Positions 39,239-53,047 of a stretch of DNA of 64,000 nucleotides are shown piece by piece. Under the pieces are notes generated by a model, which saw nothing but the letters and a program-made list of their open reading frames with translations, did no database searches and was not told the origin of the DNA. Position numbers and translations under genes: made by a program. Origin of the DNA: Sindora glabra. Taxonomy: Eukaryota; Streptophyta; Magnoliopsida; Fabales; Fabaceae. The first letter of the stretch is position 1; each line of letters opens with the position of its first letter. The stretch spans positions 57,807,751 through 57,871,750 of the forward strand of contig CM035233.1 in the NCBI GenBank assembly GCA_020226215.1, read 5' to 3'.

Positions 39239-40543
39239 CTATGAATCAACATCGGTTCTTTTCTTGGTGGTGTAAGGATAGTACTCCTTGCCAGTGTCAA
39301 TTCTTGTTGTCTGACCTCCAATATCAATGACTGCAGAAGTGACAGCCAATGCTGTTCCAGCTGATATTGCAGTTGAGATGCTTCTTCCTACAACAAAATG
39401 ACAACATTGACCAAGATGGTAAATAATAATGCCCATTAAAAAGAATAACAAGACCATGGAGGAACAATGTTTTCATGACAATTTACACAATCCTGGTTCA
39501 GTACCCTGCATCAGATTCTGCAAGTTAACCTTGCAATCTTCCTTGGTAAAAGGCTACCTTCTGTGGCAGCTCTTATGCAATCATACTCAATTTGGATGAA
39601 ATTCAAGCAAAAATGGACAGGCAAACAATGGCTTAATTCTGAATTCTGAAATGATAGGCTGATTAGATATAATTTATGGATTCAGGAAAGGAAGTCACAT
39701 TTGGTACATAGTTCAATAACTGGTAGGATTACGGATTGCTATCTCCAACAATATGGTGTTTTGTATATGAACTGTATCTTATATCTGAGCAGGGATAACA
39801 GCAAGATAGCCACTTCTTGGGGGAAGGCATGGGTCATTGGTTATAAGATGGGTCCAAAATATCCACCTCATAGACAGAGACAGCCATCTAAAGATCAACT
39901 TCAGCTTACCAAAGATCCCAAGGAAAAACAATGACAAATTGGCTTCCTTGTGGATACAAATTTATTATATACACACAGCATAATGACATAATTATATATA
40001 ATTAAGAGATGATACAGACTATGACACTATATCCAGAAAGAGGCAGATCGATTTTTCATAGTATAAATGGAAGAAAACAATCAATGCACTGATATGAATT
40101 TGTAGCACCATTATCAAGAAAATTAGTAGCCTATAACTAGTGGCAAGATATCAAAGTCTGCATATAAAAATGCCAAATTATTAGAAATACAGTCAGCAGA
40201 AGAAAGGGCTACCTTTGTAACCAAGAATAGTTGACCCAGCAACAAAAGCACCAACAGCCCCATTAATGAAGTCCCTCTTCATCCTATAATGCTGCACTAA
40301 TTGTTCCACGCCTATGTAAACTCCTCCTATTGCAGCAAATGTCATTCCATAGTTTCCCATCATCCTCAAAGTTCTTAACAGCCCAGGTAGAGCAACACTT
40401 CTCTCGACACGAGGAACATCATACCAGGTGGCAACAACGGTCCCCCAGATGGTTCCAGCAACCAAACCAGTTGTTGCACCCTTAATAGTTTTCATTGTTG
40501 GTGTATCCTCCTCCTCCAAGTACCTCCGTTCTGCAGGATCCAT
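39239..40543 (-). CDS. OEP16-3: OEP16-3-like Tim17/Tim22/Tim23 family protein
   Basis: Two coding exons on the minus strand, 40543-40213 (331 nt) and 39387-39239 (149 nt), spliced GT..AG with a split glycine codon, give 159 residues, the same length I recall for Arabidopsis OEP16-3 (At2g42210). The N-terminus MDPAERRYLEEEDTPTMKTI and the segments GATTGLVAGTIWGTVVATW, TFAAIGGVYIGVEQLVQHYR, NGAVGAFVAGSTILGYKG and ISAGTALAVTSAVID form the four glycine-rich hydrophobic helices of the Tim17/22/23 (PRAT) fold. The C-terminus YYPYTTKKR is also typical. OEP16-3 is described as a plastid outer-envelope or mitochondrial protein and as a plant complex I subunit related to B14.7/NDUFA11; the sequence alone does not decide location. 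A non-coding 5' exon and 5'-UTR intron lie upstream (40552-41400). Confidence 0.93.
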
Positions 40544-40551
40544 GGCTTCCT

Positions 40552-41400
40552 CTGTGCACCAATCAAAGAATATGAAGTTACATCTCTAATCACACTCAAC
40601 CACCAGAAAAGAATGCTACTATGACATCCTTTGGGCATATACCATTAAAATAGGGAGAAAAAATTTGGCTTCTACCAGTAGTTTTTATTGGAAACTACTC
40701 CCAAAGTAAAGATTTTCCACATAAAAAAGTTTCCACTTCCAAAAATAATATTTTGAATATACAGAGTGTGTAATGATTCCCAATTGCCTTATAAGTAATG
40801 TTTTCCACAAGAAAGTATCTATCAAAGACATAGCATTTATATTATCTCAAGCTGAAAAGAACGAAAGCAGTACACTGGTACTGAATTGAACTCCCGGAAC
40901 GATTTCCACTTTCGGAATCATAACTGAGCCAATTTCAAATGCAAAAAGGTGCAAACTCCCAAAATACGCAGCCAAACAGACCACAGAGGGGCGATGGAAG
41001 CTAATAACAATAAACACCAAAATAAATATAATCCAAACCCAATTGACTTCAGCTACAACGCAGAGAAGCATGAAAAATAATATTATTATGACCACAAAGA
41101 CAAGTAAGAAGAGGTATAATTTCAGATCCACAAACTGCAGAAGCATCTACTACATAGATATAGATCAGATCGAAAACCCTAAACAGATTCAGATACATGA
41201 TATGGTCGAATTCAATCGGCGATTTTAACCAAGATTGCGATGCCTGTAAGAGAAGAAATATGATGATATACCAGATTGAGGATGGTTGCAAAAGCACCTG
41301 TGAGTTTGCTACTAAACTACTACTGTCAGGGATAGAGAGGAAATGTTTCTGGACTTACCTCAGATTCTCAGCCGGCTGCGTGCAGTAGTCACGTGCTAGA
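40552..41400 (-). promoter_or_regulatory. OEP16-3 5'-UTR exon and leader intron
   Basis: A donor CTGAG|GTAAGT (intron side 41358-41353) and an acceptor GTGCACAG|AGG (acceptor at 40553-40552) fit an 0.8-kb leader intron. The coding exon then begins eight bases before the ATG. The non-coding first exon runs from 41359 up to about 41400. A telo-box AAACCCTAA (41174-41182, + strand) lies in the intron, a motif common in early parts of plant housekeeping genes. Confidence 0.6.
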
Positions 41401-42069
41401 TGCATGCCTGTTTTGTATTTTCCTTCCTTTTTTTTTCTTTTTGAATTACACAGTCATATATCAAGCATAAATTTATATAAAAAGTGTAGTTTTAAGAAAG
41501 TGAAAAATAATTAAATTATTTGATTGTTCAATAACTATCAAAATAAAAAAATAACAATGAAAATACACATACTTCATATTAAATTATTAATTTGTATAAC
41601 AAATTAAAAATAAAAATTATAGATTAAAAACTTACTATAGAAAGAGAATAAATATAAAATTTCAAAGAAAGATAATTGTTATTTATAATTTTTTTATTAT
41701 AATTATAAATTTATTCTTATGATAAATTTAGAATTTAAAATTATCATAATTAAAATTTATCAATATTTTAATTTTTTATATTATAATTTTAAAAAATGTA
41801 ATAATTTACTATATATAAAATTAAAAATTAAATCAAATAAAATATAATAAATTAATTCCTGAAAAATATCAATTTTTTATTAACCAAATTTTAAAGTTCA
41901 TAAAAGAAATTATTTTCTAAAACCAAACAACTCATTACACACCAAAACAAGACCATAACCAAGAGTAAAATATGAAATTGGATTTAATTACGAATTAAAT
42001 TGGATAACCAAATATGTATTTATTATTTTTATAATATTATAAGAAGTGATTTAGCTGATAAAAAGGATG

Positions 42070-42071
<2 letters not shown>

Positions 42072-42124
<53 letters not shown>
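42072..42124. repeat. (TA)n microsatellite
   Basis: Perfect AT/TA dinucleotide run of about 53 bases. Confidence 0.95.
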
Positions 42125-42127
<3 letters not shown>

Positions 42128-42489
42128 TGGTTGATTATTGATTATCAAAATAGAAGAAATAGGACTTTCTGATTAATACTAATTCTTGTAAAGGAACAGA
42201 AGTTATTTTATCCAATAAAAAATTTTATCCTACTTAATTTAATTAATGTTCATCTTACCCTTTTATCCTTACCATAATTTTGAATATATATATGTATATA
42301 TATGTGTGTATGTGTATGTCATTTCAATATTTTTTTTATATAATTCAATTTTAATTTTTATAGTATATTTAAAAATAAGAAATTATGAATATAAAAAATG
42401 ATAAAAAGAGGTTAGAAATATATATATATGACGTGTCACCTTCTTATTTTTTCTTATAATTGTATTATATATAAATGATTTGTACATAT

Positions 42490-42565
42490 ATATATATATA
42501 TAAATCCATTTTAATTATTTATAATATATATATATATAAATCCATTTTAATTATTTATAATATAT
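42490..42565. repeat. Direct repeat, two units of about 40 bases
   Basis: The unit TATATATAAATCCATTTTAA followed by TTATTTATAATATAT occurs twice in tandem. Confidence 0.8.
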
Positions 42566-44275
42566 TTAAAAAATAAAAAATAACAAATTTAGAAAAAAAT
42601 AAAAAATAACAAATTTAAACATAGTTTTCAAGAAGGAGAATAGAAACAGTTGAAATTCATTGATGACTCTAATTTTTTCAAAAAGGTGTTTAATTATTTT
42701 GAAAATACTTATTATTACAATTGAATAAAATAAAACACGTGGAAGTCAATTTTTAGAAAGTATTAATTTCTTACTTCCTAATATAAACCAGATAACTTTT
42801 GGTACTTTTTGAAAAGTTCACAATAAACTTGCTTCATGTAAAAATTAAATAACTCTTAAAGAAGCATTCAGTTTACAAAATCTTATATTTTTTAAAAAAA
42901 TACATATTTTCAAAAATGTAATTCTTAGGTATCTATATTTTTATATTTGATTCATTATATATATTTTTCAAAATATTTTTAAAAATTTTAAATATATTAT
43001 ATTCCTATATTCGATTCATATCTTATGTTTCTAGGATTTTATTACTTTTTTAAAAAATATATTTATTAATTTTTTGTTATAAATTATAATAAATCATTGA
43101 TTTAATTAAAAAATGTAAACAAGACTTTTAAACACCTAATAAATTAGTAATTTGAATTCTCTTCAATTAAAACATAATAAGAAATTTAATATGTAAAATA
43201 TTAAAATTTTTAAGAATTTTAATTTTAATTTTTCATATAATTAATTATATAAGCAAATTAAGATCTTAGTTTTCCATGACTCACAATTTAAATTTTCATT
43301 CTTTTACTTTCTAAGGCATTAAAAATTATAAAAAAATAATTATAAATTTTAATTATAATTTTTATGTAAATGAAAAAAATTTTAAAATATATATTACATG
43401 TGAGCATGCAATATTAATCAATGTAATCATATAAATCAAAATTTGATAGATTAAACTTATTTTATGAATCCCTTTTTTTATTTGTTATGGGTTTATAAAT
43501 AAATTAATAGGATTGAAATTTAGAAATTACTTGTTTGGTGTAATTGTATTTGTTATCATAAAAAAATTGAAAATAAGAAATATAAGTTAAAAGTAAAAAA
43601 AAAAAAAAATTTCTTAATCTTGTTGAATAATATATACCACGTTAAAAATATGAAAACAAATTTGCTAATGGATGAAATTCTTATGTTCTTTTTCAATTAC
43701 AAATCTTCCGTTTTACAACTTAGAGCTTTTCTGTCCTATGAGTCTCATCCATAGAGGAATCAAAATTAATTATATGAATTATTGGTAATAGTTTTATAAA
43801 TCAAATTTTAATTATCTTACTTGGTTAGTTATGGGTGGTGGATGGCAAACTAGAAGGTGGCGCGAAAACTCCAATCGGAGATGGAGGGAAAACGGCAATG
43901 GAAGAGGAACAAATGGAGACTATGATGGAGAAGAAGAAGAAGAATAAATTAGTGCATGGAAAAAATAAAAGTAAAATTACTTTTTGAATTTTGGTGTTAA
44001 TATTTTCATATGAGAATATGAAATACACACTTTTTCTCATAGAAATATTTTATGAGAAAAGTTGGGTTGAAAATATTTATAATAATGATATATTTTTGAG
44101 TAAATATTTTAAAATTTTGAACTAAATATAAAATCGTAATATTCTCATAAAATATTCTTAGAAATATAAAAAAACATTTTGTGAGTAAAATGCTCTTTAA
44201 GAATTTAGATTTAATTGTAAATTTTATACATTATCCACAAATGAGAAGGCATCTATCACTAAAAAGTAAAAAAGT

Positions 44276-44796
44276 CTTAGATTTAGTTATAATTTTAGTC
44301 CTTTAATATATAAATTTATCTCATTTGATTGCCTTTAGATGTAATTCTATTTTGATTCATTTAATGTATAAATTTAATTAGATTTGATCCATATTAATAA
44401 TTAGTAATTTTAGTCACACCAAAAAATGAAATTTTCAATTGACATACAAATCTTCAATAAAACTCCAAATTGGTAATTGCCAAAAGAAATATTAGTCAAA
44501 TATACAATGTCAATGGTTAAAGTTATATGCTTTTACAAATTAGATGAATAACCTAATTTTACATTTTTAAACATAATAAGATTAGTTTTACTAAAATTTT
44601 CTTCCAGTGAATATTGGTTAGAATCATGTTGAAAATTTATGTGTCAAATAAAAATTTCTATCTTAAGTTTAACAAAAGTGATCAACTTAGATCTAATAAT
44701 TTAGTTTGATTTGTATATTTAGGAGAATAAAATTAAATATTTCATTTAAAGAGATCAACTGCAATCAATGGGAATTAAAATTGTGATTAAGCCTAA
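44276..44796. mobile_element. MITE-like element with degenerate inverted ends
   Basis: The left end (CTTAGATTTAGTTATAATTT, then TAGTCC) is similar to the inverted complement of the right end (TTAGGCTTAATCACAATTTT, then AATTCC). The similarity extends inward over about 60 bases with mismatches. The size (about 520 bp) and lack of coding fit an old MITE of the type that ends in TTAATTGCAATTTTAGTCC-like sequence in many plants. No target-site duplication could be fixed. Confidence 0.45.
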
Positions 44797-46783
44797 ATTT
44801 TAATAATGTTTATTAGTAAAAAATTTAACAATTTTTATTAATATAATTAGGCATAAATGAATGAAATGTAAACAACTAATCGAATTTAAATCCATAAACA
44901 CTTATAGACTGAAATTGAATTTAGCTTTATTCACGTAGAAGATTGCATATAAAGAAGAACTCAAAAAGAAATACAAGTATTAGGATATAATACGAAATTA
45001 TACATTTGAAAAAAATTAGTAATTTCCAGATGTAGTGCTGGATAATCTGACTTTTGTCAATTAAGAGAAAATGGGGTCAGGGCGCTGGTTTGTTATCTAA
45101 AAGTATAGTTTTTAAATCCACATCAATTATTAAATTCAACAAATTAATAATTCATTGGTTCATTATTTTAATTATTAATTTATTAGTTAAATCAGTTTTA
45201 AATTTAAAATATAAACTATATATACATATATTTATATATATTAAAAGATATTAATTATATACATATACATGTATATATTAATTTATATATTTATAATAAT
45301 AAGTTATGGTAAAATTAAAAAAGTAATGTAATATAAATTAATGATATAAGCAAATAAATAATAAAATACAAGTAATATAACAATAATTTATATTAAAATT
45401 ATTGAAAAAATAATGTAAATTTAATTGATATGAAATTGTAAATATATCATACTTTAATTATCATGAATTGTAACTTTTTTATTTTTTTAAAAATATGTAA
45501 ATTTATAGTGAATTGATTCACTAGTTTTGTTTGGTTCACATTAATTCTAAGCAGTTCACATATATTTTGATTTAATACTCCTAATCAAATCGATTTATTA
45601 ACCGATCCATTTTTTAAATTATGTTCAAAAGTGCTTAATAGTATGCCTTTGCTTGAAATCCTGGTTAAACCCAAAAATAAAAAAAAAAAGGAAAAAAGCT
45701 AACTAAAATAGCTTTTATATAAGTGGATTTTGCATGCTTGGTAGTTTACTTTTTAATAAACTACCAATTTTTTCAGAGACCAGGAAAATTTAATAACTTA
45801 TAAATTTAATTTTCCTGAGGACGTTAAATTTGAACTGCAGGATAATTTAATAATTTATAAATTTTACATCGATTTGATACTTTACAATCAAATTTTGCAT
45901 AAATGTACTAACTTTACACGAAATCTTTATATTTCTTCATCGTAATATTTATGTTATACAGAATCGGAACAGAGGTCAGCTTTGAAAGTACTCCATTAAA
46001 AACGGGAGCATTAAAGAATTTGGGTTTGCAAATTTGGAATCCGCAGAATTTGAGTTTTAAAGATTTCGAATAATTGATTGACTGTAACTCTTGTTGCGAC
46101 ATTTTACGCTAATATTTAATTTTCAAAGATGTTATAAATACTGAAAATGAAATTTGAAATTAAATTTAAAATTTTTTATATTTATTAAATTGAATTTTAT
46201 AAATTTTTTTACAATCTCATATTTAATAACAAATTTTAATTTACATTCAGAATTTAATTTTGAATTTCATTATTGGTGTATATAATATTATTATTTACTT
46301 TTTAAGTTAGCCAAAATAATTATTAAATATACATCATGTAAGCAATTTTAATAAAGAAGGTAGTAATGGTACTAATAACTTGAGAATTTACAGCACCACA
46401 AGTTTTAATTCTAATTTGATATATTTCTAATTTTTTAAATATCAATTAGATAATTTAATCTTAATTAAATTTTTGCGAATATTTTTAGTTCCATCTAATT
46501 TGTATTCTTTTAAATACACTTGCCAATATATATAATAAATTGGTCGTGCTTCCTTAGATCCTCCACTTCAGGGGATATGCATACTACCTTAGGTTACTGT
46601 ATGTTGTAAAATTTATACGAAGATGTGTAGTATTTTATGGTATTTATATGAGGTTATAAGTCTTAAGTATGATTTTGAAGGGTTATAATTTATAATATGA
46701 CTTGTGCAGAAGTCCCCCCCCCCAACAAATGGGATGAAAGCAAACGAGAAGGAGAATGATTGAAATGGAAAGAAATGGAAATG
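44797..46783. other. AT-rich intergenic DNA, no gene seen
   Basis: AT-rich filler with short homopolymers. A run of C (about 46715-46723) stands out. The short ORFs at 45054-45254 and 45914-46102 have no recognisable features. Confidence 0.65.
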
Positions 46784-48748
46784 TGTCATGACCTATTTAA
46801 TCGTGCTTGATGTGAAATCTATTTTCTGATATCCATCGACATAAACTAACTTCAACCTTGGTATCACACTAAAAATATCATATTTTATGTACATTTTAAA
46901 AATATTTACAAATAAGATGTATTTTATTTTATAGTCTAAATCATTTTATAAAATTCAAGCTATTTCTAATTACATTTTATTTTGACTATAGCTACTCACA
47001 ACATTAATCCAAGGAGGCTTCTACTCCTCAGTTGTAGGAGGTGGTTAAGGAACTTCGGCTTGCGCATCTAAAATCATTTGAAATTTAAAGGAGTGAAACT
47101 TTGCTTCAATAAGCAAATAATTTGCTTAACTAAATATAAATAACCACATACAAATATCTTATATTATTTATATATATAAATATAACAATACTCAATTATA
47201 GTCACATTTTTAACTTGTATATCACTTATCATTATCATTCATCATTACTAGCAAATAATGAACATTAAGAAAATAAAAAATAATAGATATTTAATTTATC
47301 TTGTGCTTTCCATCATTCACAACTGTTCACAAATTTAATATCGTCTTTCCGAGCATCTTAACTATTCGCAAATGTTTTCATTTTCAACGTTATTCAACCT
47401 TGTTTACATATCTGTCATTTCAAATTTCATTCACACATGCCGTCACATCTTCAATGGAATTTATCATGATACAAATCACTTACATTCACATCAAAAGAGA
47501 ACCAACTAAAAGCTATTACAATTCATGTCAAGTCATGTTACTATACTACATTAGCATATTTAGCAATGCTGGACAATCCTATAGTTATTTACTTACACAA
47601 TTCATTCTTTCACAATTTTATCATTAATAACATTGATAATTCCATTCACAAACTAACCTACATTATTTATCTCTAACATATGATTCTTATAACTACAAGT
47701 GTTAATTTTTTTTAACTAAGGATATTTGACTATAATGATCAAATATAAGGTTTCCTAAAACTTATATTTGATTATTATAATAAAATATTTTCAACTAAAG
47801 AGCATTGATTTTACGACACTTGAATATCTTCATCCAAAGGTCAGTCCTTACTAAAATACTTGCTTACAATAGTTGAACATGATCTCTTAGAGTTCACTTC
47901 TAAGCTATATTCCAATATCACAGTTGATTATACTATGGAATTTTCCAGTTTTCACAATTTCATCAAATTAAAATCCTAACTTGAAACCCTAAATCTTCAT
48001 ACACCATTTTCAGCTCAAAATCCTCCACCCAAGCATTGTTCTATAGTATCTCTCAGCCAAAGAAGTAAACGATTCATTCCCACAACAAGATCATAGATTT
48101 AATTCACCAAATTTCATATAAAACAACATATGCCTCAATTAACAAACAATGCCCCAATTTAACAATTTAAATGAATTATCTACGTAACTTCTAATTTGGA
48201 AAAGGTTGAAAAAGAGTTGAAAGATGCGATCTTAAAGCATCTTCATAAATTCCTAATTTCCTTTGCCCTCATCAAAACTCTAAAGATTTTTATCTAGAGC
48301 TTGAAATTATGGAAGAATTACTTTGTCGTTAAAGAAGCTGATGACAATTTCTCAAAGGAAGAGGCTTCCTGGTGACTTGAAATTGAGTAAGGAAATTGAG
48401 GTATGAGGAGGGGAGGGAAATCGGCCGGCAATTGTGGGAAAAAATGGAGAAATAAGGGTACTTAGCCCTTTTTAATATTACAAGTGTATTTCGATCATTT
48501 TTAGGATTAAGTAGGGGCAAAAAATGAAAAACACCATCCTAAATATCCTTTAGACACCCTTAATCAAATTTAATTTTATACACCCTTACAATTAATTTTA
48601 TTATGTCTATTTTGATCATAAAATCATATATTCTTCAATTTAAACACCATCTTAAGTACATCCACAAACATTTCTAATTATGGAAAAGTGTATATAATTT
48701 ACAAAGAAAATAATTAAAATAAAATTCTAAAATGCTAGGGACATGACA
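46784..48748. mobile_element. Solo LTR (probably Ty3/gypsy), 1965 bp
   Basis: Begins TGTCATGACC and ends GGACATGACA, a long inverted terminal match with TG..CA ends, as in LTRs of several plant gypsy families. It is flanked by a perfect 5-bp target-site duplication AAATG (46779-46783 and 48749-48753). There is no coding region, primer-binding site or second LTR inside. It is best explained as what remains after LTR-LTR recombination of a full element. Family and orientation are not certain. Confidence 0.8.
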
Positions 48749-48753
48749 AAATG

Positions 48754-48985
48754 AAAAATAAAGTGATCGAAAAGCTTGTCTGGTTAGTAGTAGTACCATA
48801 GAATAGAGATATTCATTCTCTAGTAAATGATTATTCTAACAATAAAAATTTTCTATTCCATCATAATATCAATGGAGTGGGGCTAACGGGCTATACCACC
48901 ATTTATGTTATATTTAGTATGATGGATGGGAATAACAATTCTATAATCATAATTGATATGGTTAGAAATAAAATGAAAAAGAGAG

Positions 48986-49063
<78 letters not shown>

Positions 49064-50567
49064 TTAAAAATAAAAAATGGTGTAAATTGAAACTATATGT
49101 GATATTTTTTATTTATTTATAACTTTTAAATTGAATATATATATGATCAAGCATGTATATTAACTAATAAAATAGTAATATATGTTAAATAAAAAATATA
49201 ATATAATCAATAATAAAGAATTGTTATATTTGAAATTTAATTATCAAAATTATAATTAACAAAATATTCTATAATAAAACATAAAAATTAATTTACCAAA
49301 AATTTTTCATTATATAACTTTTTATGAAGAATACAAAAATATTTTCTTTTAAATTTTATTATTAAAAATATAATTTTCAAAATAGTTGAATAGAAAAATA
49401 CTAAAAACCGATATTACTTTATTATTTATTAATAAAAAGTAACGTTAAAATATATTAAAAATATAATGGATGAGAGGGTGTAAACAAGTCATTTTATAAA
49501 CTATAAAATGACTATTTCATTACTTTTATAATGAAATACAATGGTCATTCTATGGTATTTATCAGATAAATTTTTTTCACCGCTTCTTATTCCATTCTTT
49601 ACCAAACATAACATTATACAATAACCCTTTTACACTTCATTTTCTTAAATCGTTTATATATTCTGAAGGTATCCTTATATTATTAAATAATAAAACAATA
49701 TAATTTACCAAAACAATTATAAAACAATATAAACTTTCTAATAATTAAATTTAGAATGAGATATCTTTGTATTATTTATAAAATAGATATTATTTTGATT
49801 AGTACATAGTACAAGTGCTAAACAAGTTATTTATTATACAAGACAATTTAATGTAAAATAAAAATCAAGCAATTAGAATTTATTATATTTTTATTATAGA
49901 AAATTCTTTGTAATTATGATTTTGATAATAGAATTTAAAATATAACATCTTCCTATCATTTCATTATATTAAATTTTATAACAAAAGATTCAATTGAGAT
50001 TATTTAGCAAAAATAGATATTTATTATCTTTTTATAAAAATATTATTATCATTAACTACTATTGATTTCCATTCCATTCCTTTGTTATTTTATTATATCA
50101 AACATAAAAATAAAATAAAATTATTTCATTCTTTATCCTACGTGAAATGATAATCTCATTTCGATTCCTTCTTTTCCATTTCGTTCATCCAAACGAGCCG
50201 CAACTAAATTTTGGTTCCACTTGAACTTCCAAGCTCAGGGACCATGACTTCACTCTAAAAGTAATCGGGAATATACACTTCAAGCCGAGAGTGCTGATAA
50301 CTTGTGTGACAGTCTACGTTAACTGAATGGGTAATATGGATAACTTATATTTTTAATTTTCTGCTAATGGTCTAACTTGCTTACTGGCCAAAGATAATCC
50401 ATTGAACAGAACATATGCTAAAAATGCAACCACAACCATTGAGCTTATCAGGTTTTGAAACCAAAACAATAAAAAAAGACCAGCATGGTTTTTTAACACA
50501 AAAAGGTTCAGGCTCCCTGGCGTAAAAACACTCGTTTGATTATTCCTACATCATGATGGTATCATTA
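48754..50567. other. AT-rich intergenic DNA with an (AAT)n repeat
   Basis: AT-rich DNA. An AAT run makes an artificial poly-Asn ORF (48877-49122), which is not a gene. The segment from about 48790 to 50210 has MITE-like edges (CATCCAAACGAGCC near 50187) but I could not establish inverted ends. Confidence 0.6.
48987..49060. repeat. (AAT)n microsatellite, about 24 units
   Basis: Uninterrupted trinucleotide run of 74 bases. Confidence 0.95.
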
Positions 50568-52430
50568 CAATACAAGAAATAATAAATTTAGTGGCGACAC
50601 TTTTTGTGATGATAAAAAATTGATTGTCAATGATACATCAAAATTTCATGACCGTGAAATTTTTTGATTGAAAATTGGGACAGAATTAATAATTATAAAG
50701 TCAACAGTGAAAATAGAGAAAAAAAATTTGGTAGGAAAATAAAATTTTCAATGGCGGCAATTGTCTTTGATGAAAACAATGAAATTTTCACCATCGAATT
50801 ACCTAATAAATTGCAACAACTTCATCGTCGTTAAAAGCGCATGGCATACCTAAGAAATTGTGCTGCTCAAACTTCCATATACTTTACCAACAAATCATAT
50901 TGTTAGTAAAATGTCATGCGTATTCAATAATGAGGTGGTCATCATAGTTTATCAAATAGATTGGTGATTAAAGTTTCCTTATTTTTACTAATGACAACTA
51001 TTATCATTAAAGATTCAATAAAACTTTTACCGATAATCATGTCATCATTGAAAGCACTTTCATTTTTACTAAAAATCCCTTAACAACGACTAAAAATTAT
51101 ATTGTCATTGAAATGGCCTTCGGCTATAAATACCCCCAACACCATTTCAATCTCATTCATGCAAGGAAAAAAGAGAAAAGAGACATAATAGAGAGACAAT
51201 GATTTTAGTAAAATTTATTTATTTTTATATAAATTTTATTATTTTTTATAATGTAGTGTATTTTCTTATTTATATTTTTTTGAATTATTAATTTTTACTA
51301 TTATTAATTGGTGTTGGTGTTTAACTTTTAATCTCTATTTGATCAGTAAATTTATTCCATCATAATATGTGAATCAAATTTTATTACATTTTCTTTAAGT
51401 ATATAATTTATGTTGATAAGTAGATTTATTCTATTATGATATATGAATCAAATTTATTACATTTTATTTAAGTATATAATTTATGAGGTGATTAATATGA
51501 AATACGGTAATTTAGTTTGATGATATAATTATTTTGATATGAAATAAATTCCATTTGACTTTATATGTTATAAATGTTAAATGTGTTTATATAGTTTTAT
51601 TTCAATGTACAATTTATGAATTTAAAATTTTTCATTGTTATATTAGTGGATAAAATTATAATTTTGTATAATATGATATGTGTATAAAATATTTAGTTAA
51701 ATTAATATGAGATAAAATTGTTGTAAGGTTCTATTTATAAATTTTAGAATTTAGGGTATAGTTTAAATAAATAATATAGACTAAAAAAATATATGCAAAT
51801 TATATAGAAATAAATAGCAATAAGATTACATACAATTATACATTTTAAAAAATTTAAAATTTATACAGATATCATATAAAAATATAATAACCATATTGAC
51901 AAATTTCACACAATCCTCATTAACATGAAAATAGAATTTTAAATATATAATTAAAAATTAAAAAAATAACTTGATAACTATATTTTAATAAAAATGTACA
52001 GATAAAAAAATTGAATCTTACAAATATATTTAATAAAAATATTACAATAATATAAATAGGAATTTTTAAAGGATTGATAATTTTTGAATTTTTATATCAT
52101 TAAGAATTCTTATACAAAACATAATTCATATCAATTTAACGACTATATAATCATAAAAATTTGAAAACATTGAATACTTGAGAATTTACCAGTACTCATA
52201 AAATATACGTTTTATCAAAAGATTTCAACTGTATATTTTTATGAATGTAATAGAGTAAGTTTAAAAATTTAATTCCTAATTCTAAAATGTTAAATATAGC
52301 AATTTATATGGATATTTAAAAAATTTAACAATACAGATAATAATGTACTTGAATAATTATAGAACGAAATTGTAGTGTAAGTTTAAAATTATTGTAAATA
52401 TACTTTTACAATAATTTTAAATAAAATTAC
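50568..52430 (+). other. CACTA left subterminal zone and AT-rich leader
   Basis: The first 550 bases carry dispersed subterminal repeats such as GTGGCGACAC, TTGTCTTTGATGAAAAC and ATTATCATTAAAG. The rest is AT-rich leader without coding similarity. Confidence 0.6.
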
Positions 52431-53047
52431 ATTTGCAATCTAAATTTAGACCCATCTAAAGGTTGATTGATCTTTATAGGCCAATCAGTCCTTGAATTAT
52501 CTCACAAAGTTAAACAATTTGGAATATGTCCTATATTTATTATTAACAATTTATTTAATTCTTGTTCAACATTATAGAAATTTCTTGGTATCTTCACTAT
52601 TCTTTGGGTATGAACTATACCAATGTATAGTTTACACACTTAGAGAAATATAGGAAGATGTTGCTAAAATTTCTACGTATAAAAAATGATAAATATAAAT
52701 AAATTGATACAATCATAACTACAGAAATATCGCAAATGGGATAAGGCTTTACCTTTTAAAATTGGAGTGATATAATGAATTTATATCACATAACAAATAT
52801 TAATCATAACATTCAATTGCATAAGAAGCTATCTTTTTCCTGTTCAACTATACGATGTCTATAGATAAAAGCTAAATATATTTACAAAATCACTTATCGG
52901 ATGAGCATTAGATTGGTGCATTAACATTTATTAACAAAGCAAAAAACTTTGTTGATTGATTAAAGAAATTTGGTGAGATGCCCATATAAGAAATACAAGA
53001 ACTTTTATTTTAAAAATTGATAATGTTGGAGGCATACATTATAGATA

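Larger units (their letters stand above)
41401..44275. other. AT-rich intergenic DNA, no gene seen
   Basis: Very AT-rich. It holds a TA microsatellite (42072-42124), a direct repeat of about 40 bases (near 42490-42565) and a purine-rich patch at 43830-43950 without credible coding potential. No gene recognised. Confidence 0.65.

Noticed and set aside
40847..41297. Overlapping hydrophobic ORFs upstream of OEP16-3
   Set aside because: They lie in the 5'-UTR intron of OEP16-3, have no homology that I recognise and overlap one another on both strands.
48877..49122. Asparagine-rich ORF
   Set aside because: It is the translation of an AAT microsatellite.
48790..50210. Possible large MITE or hAT-like element
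   Set aside because: The right edge looks transposon-like, but I could not find a matching inverted left end or target-site duplication.
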